Below, piece after piece: positions 5,829 through 8,246 of a stretch of 8,246 nt of DNA. Numbering within the stretch: the first letter of the stretch is position 1; each line of letters begins with the position of its first letter. The DNA lies in assembly GCA_029264225.1 (NCBI GenBank), contig JARICB010000093.1, forward strand, positions 1 through 8,246. Direction: 5' to 3'. The translations under genes and the position numbers were made by a program. Below the pieces are notes generated by a model that saw only the letters and a program-made list of their open reading frames with translations, was not told the origin of the DNA and made no database searches. This DNA comes from Nocardioides sp. (GTDB lineage Bacteria > Actinomycetota > Actinomycetes > Propionibacteriales > Nocardioidaceae).

Positions 5829-7604
5829 GTGCGCGCCATCATCGTCATGTACGACACCCTCAACCGGAAGTACCTGCCGCCCTACGGAGCCGAGGACGTG
5901 CAGGCACCCAACTTCACCGACCTGGCCAAGCGTTCCGTTACGTTCGACAACGCCTACGGTGGCTCGATGCCGTGCATGCCCGCACGGCGCGAGATGCATA
6001 CCGGGCGCTACAACTTCCTGCATCGAGGCTGGGGCCCGCTGGAGCCGTTCGACGACTCGGTGCCCGAGCTACTGACCAAGGCGGGCGTCTATACCCACCT
6101 GGTGACCGACCATCAGCACTACTGGGTCGACGGCGGTGCGACGTACCACCCGCGATTCCGCAGCTTCGAATTCTCCCGCGGCCAGGAGGGCGACGAGTGG
6201 AAGGGGCACGTAGCCGACCCTCCGGTGCTCGAGGACCTGCACCCGACGGTGACGAACGCCGACCTGCGCCGCCAGGACCGGGTCAACCGGCTCTACATGA
6301 GCACCGAGGCCGAGCACCCGCAAACGGTGACCTTCGATGCGGGCCTGCATTTCATCCACACCAACGCCGATGAGGACAACTGGTTCCTCCAGATCGAGAC
6401 GTTCGACCCGCACGAGCCGTTCTTCACCTACGAGGACTACGAGAAGCTCTACGACACCGGGTATGACGGGCCGCGACTCGACTGGCCCGACTACATGCGG
6501 GTGGGGGAGTCGCCGGAGACGGTCGAGCACGTCCGGTCGCTCTACTCGGCGCTACTCACCATGTGCGACCACAGCCTGGGCCGGGTGCTCAAGGCGATGG
6601 ACCAGCACGACATGTGGGACGACACGATGCTCATCGTGTGCACCGACCACGGCTTCCTGCTCGGCGAACACGACTGGTGGGGCAAGAACGCGCCTCCCTA
6701 CTACGACGAGACGATCCACCTGCCGCTGTTCGTGTGGGACCCGCGCTCGCGCAAGGCCGGCGAGCGGCGCGAGTCGCTGGTGCAGACGATCGACCTGGGT
6801 CCGACCCTGCTCGAGCTCTTCGAGCTGCCGTTGACCGCCGACATGCAGGGCCGGCCGCTGCGCGAGACGGTCGCCTGCGACCAGCCGATCCGGGAGGCCG
6901 GCCTGTTCGGCATCTTCGGTGGTCACGTCAACGTCACCGACGGGCGCTACGTCTACCTGCGCGCCCCGCTGGCGCCGGGCAACCAGCCCCTTGTCGAATA
7001 CACCCTGATGCCGACGCTGATGCGCGGACGGATGCCGGTGGAGACGCTGCGGCAGGCCGAGTTGGTCGAGCCGTTCGGCTTCACCAAGGGCACGCCGGTG
7101 CTGCGGGTGCCGGGCACCTCCTACACCGACCCGTTCGCCTTCGGCACGATGCTCTTCGACCTGTCCCTCGACCCGCAGCAGGAGAGCCCGCTGATCGACG
7201 ACGAGGTCGAGCTGAGGATGGCCACCCTGATGCGCGACCTGATGCTCGACAACGAGGCACCCGTCGAGCAGTTCGAGCGGATGGGACTGCCCCGAAGTGG
7301 GGCGTTGGACGAGACGCACCTGCTCTGTCGGGCCCAGCACGACCAGGTCGAAACCTCGCGGATGCGGCCGCTGCGCGCCAGCGACTTCCCGACCTCGCGG
7401 CTCGACGTGACCACGCCGATCGCCGTGCTGCTCGCCACCCCGGAGGCGATGCTCGTGCTGAGCCACCACCTTGGCGCCCTGGTCGAAGGGCCGCTGCCCG
7501 AGGAGGTGCTGACGATGGGGCTGATTGACATCGCCGGCGTCGCCGTCGGCATCATCCCCACGGCCACCCTGGAACTGATCGCGCAGGACCTGGCCGCGTT
7601 GTGA
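5829..7604 (+). CDS. Type I (formylglycine) sulfatase with C-terminal extension
   Basis: This 591-residue protein of the alkaline phosphatase-like fold hydrolyses a sulfate ester. Key residues are D9 (metal), the formylglycine motif C49-M-P51-A52-R53, D193-P-H195 (substrate pocket), D273-H274 (metal) and K286 within GEHDWWGK. Together these mark an S1-type sulfatase whose Cys49 must be oxidised to formylglycine, and the gene for that enzyme follows directly. The second N-terminal metal ligand of many relatives (the second Asp of DD) is Thr10 here, as in the DTLR subgroup. No signal peptide is present, so it should act in the cytoplasm on imported or internal substrate. After the usual end at about residue 487 there are about 100 extra residues, the last 65 forming a separate helical module. 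GTG 5829 lies four bases after the transporter stop; GGAG is about 13 bases upstream, so coupling is likely. Confidence 0.95.
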   Translation: MRAIIVMYDTLNRKYLPPYGAEDVQAPNFTDLAKRSVTFDNAYGGSMPCMPARREMHTGRYNFLHRGWGPLEPFDDSVPELLTKAGVYTHLVTDHQHYWVDGGATYHPRFRSFEFSRGQEGDEWKGHVADPPVLEDLHPTVTNADLRRQDRVNRLYMSTEAEHPQTVTFDAGLHFIHTNADEDNWFLQIETFDPHEPFFTYEDYEKLYDTGYDGPRLDWPDYMRVGESPETVEHVRSLYSALLTMCDHSLGRVLKAMDQHDMWDDTMLIVCTDHGFLLGEHDWWGKNAPPYYDETIHLPLFVWDPRSRKAGERRESLVQTIDLGPTLLELFELPLTADMQGRPLRETVACDQPIREAGLFGIFGGHVNVTDGRYVYLRAPLAPGNQPLVEYTLMPTLMRGRMPVETLRQAELVEPFGFTKGTPVLRVPGTSYTDPFAFGTMLFDLSLDPQQESPLIDDEVELRMATLMRDLMLDNEAPVEQFERMGLPRSGALDETHLLCRAQHDQVETSRMRPLRASDFPTSRLDVTTPIAVLLATPEAMLVLSHHLGALVEGPLPEEVLTMGLIDIAGVAVGIIPTATLELIAQDLAAL

Positions 7605-8246
7605 GCGACCCTTGCTGCTCGCCCGGACGAGACCCCGGGACCGCCTCGGCCCCCGCGCCCCAGACCGTCGAACCAAGCGCCCCGGCGCAACTGCGCGCAG
7701 GCGCCGTAACGCTGTCCGGTGGCCGGTTCCTGATGGGCAGCGACGAGGGACTCGGACCGGTCGAGGACGCCGAAGGACCAGTGCGTGAGGTGGAGGTCGG
7801 TGCCTTCGCGGTCGCGGCCTGCGCCGTGAGCAACGACGAGTTCGCGCTGTTCGTCGACGCCACCGGCTACGTCACCGACGCCGAACGCTTCGGTTGGTCG
7901 CACGTCTTCGACCTGTTCCTCTCACCGGCGCTCGCGGCCCGAGCGCCACGCGCCGGCTCCGTTCCCTGGTGGTGCGCCGTCCCCGGCGCATCATGGCGTG
8001 CGCCGGAGGGCACGGGCTCTGACCTCGCCGGACGCGGCAACCATCCGGCGATCCACGTCTCCTGGTCCGACGCCGCGGCCTACTGCACCTGGGCCGGTGG
8101 TCGATTGCTGACCGAGGCCGAATGGGAGTACGCCGCCCGCGGCGGTCTGGTCGGAGCGCGCTACCCCTGGGGCGACGACCTGCTGCCCTACGGGAAGCAC
8201 CGCGCCAACATCTGGCAGGGCCAGTTTCCGACGTACAACTCGGCCG
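7601..8246 (+). CDS. Formylglycine-generating enzyme, 3'-truncated by window end
   Basis: The frame starts at a GTG that overlaps the sulfatase TGA (GTGA) and stays open to the last base, giving 215 codons. It matches the SUMF1/FGE family: [11 protein letters not shown] (40-50), [12 protein letters not shown], then [17 protein letters not shown]168[14 protein letters not shown] and YPWGDD, ending at NIWQGQFP. These are the blocks of true FGEs, which use copper and oxygen to oxidise the cysteine of a CxPxR sulfatase motif to formylglycine. The two active-site cysteines of the family lie near the C-terminus, beyond this window, so activity cannot be confirmed here. The extreme N-terminus has a Cys5-Cys6 pair followed by a Pro- and Ala-rich linker, a form I recall from other actinobacterial FGEs. 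RLLTE replaces the more usual RLPTE. No signal peptide is visible, matching a cytoplasmic sulfatase. Confidence 0.95.
   Translation, partial: MSDPCCSPGRDPGTASAPAPQTVEPSAPAQLRAGAVTLSGGRFLMGSDEGLGPVEDAEGPVREVEVGAFAVAACAVSNDEFALFVDATGYVTDAERFGWSHVFDLFLSPALAARAPRAGSVPWWCAVPGASWRAPEGTGSDLAGRGNHPAIHVSWSDAAAYCTWAGGRLLTEAEWEYAARGGLVGARYPWGDDLLPYGKHRANIWQGQFPTYNSA

Noticed and set aside
6563..7528. Plus-strand alternative frame inside the sulfatase
   Set aside because: The translation is Arg, Ala and Gly rich without motifs, and the sulfatase frame carries the catalytic residues.
6552..7676. Long minus-strand open frame opposite the sulfatase
   Set aside because: It is low-complexity (Arg, Gln, His, Gly, Val rich) and lies fully opposite a well-supported sulfatase and the FGE start.
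1..8246. Mobile element, CRISPR array, tRNA or phage defence system
   Set aside because: I found no spaced direct repeats, no terminal inverted repeats bounding a gene, no cloverleaf sequence, and no nuclease, helicase or recombinase motifs in any supported gene.

Overview
The window looks like chromosomal DNA from a GC-rich actinobacterium. Supporting signs are GTG starts, tightly overlapped genes, a short HU of the actinobacterial type without a lysine-rich tail, a SatD-type protein, and -10 hexamers placed for leaderless mRNAs. I see no transposase, integrase, phage gene, tRNA, rRNA or CRISPR array. I cannot name the genus. No gene-free stretch reaches 300 bases; the longest is about 200 bases, between the HU gene and a small DUF4177-like gene.

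Layout. Positions 1-1322 (+): the end of a SatD-family gene overlaps by 4 bases a polytopic membrane protein of DUF3307-like type. A strong hairpin at 1343-1385 separates this pair from the convergent HU gene (1395-1673, -). A small DUF4177-like gene (1872-2075, +) diverges from HU and ends at a second hairpin (2083-2106), which also covers the end of the next minus-strand operon.

Positions 2103-3779 (-) form a probable three-gene operon, transcribed cupin, then alkaline-ceramidase-like (CREST) membrane hydrolase, then a small NATD1/YjdJ-type GNAT acetyltransferase. Divergent from it is a TetR-family regulator (3845-4525, +). Between them lies a perfect 10-bp inverted repeat with a 7-bp spacer (3802-3828), the best candidate operator.

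Positions 4562-8246 (+) form a tightly packed operon of an MFS transporter, a type I (formylglycine) sulfatase with a C-terminal helical extension, and the start of a formylglycine-generating enzyme (FGE) that runs off the window. The gap is 4 bases, then the genes overlap by 4 bases. The genes suggest a self-contained module. The transporter would move a sulfated or related compound, the sulfatase would hydrolyse it in the cytoplasm since no signal peptide is visible, and the FGE would convert the sulfatase cysteine (residue 49) to formylglycine. The substrate is not evident. Whether TetR also controls this operon, which starts 37 bases downstream of it, is open.
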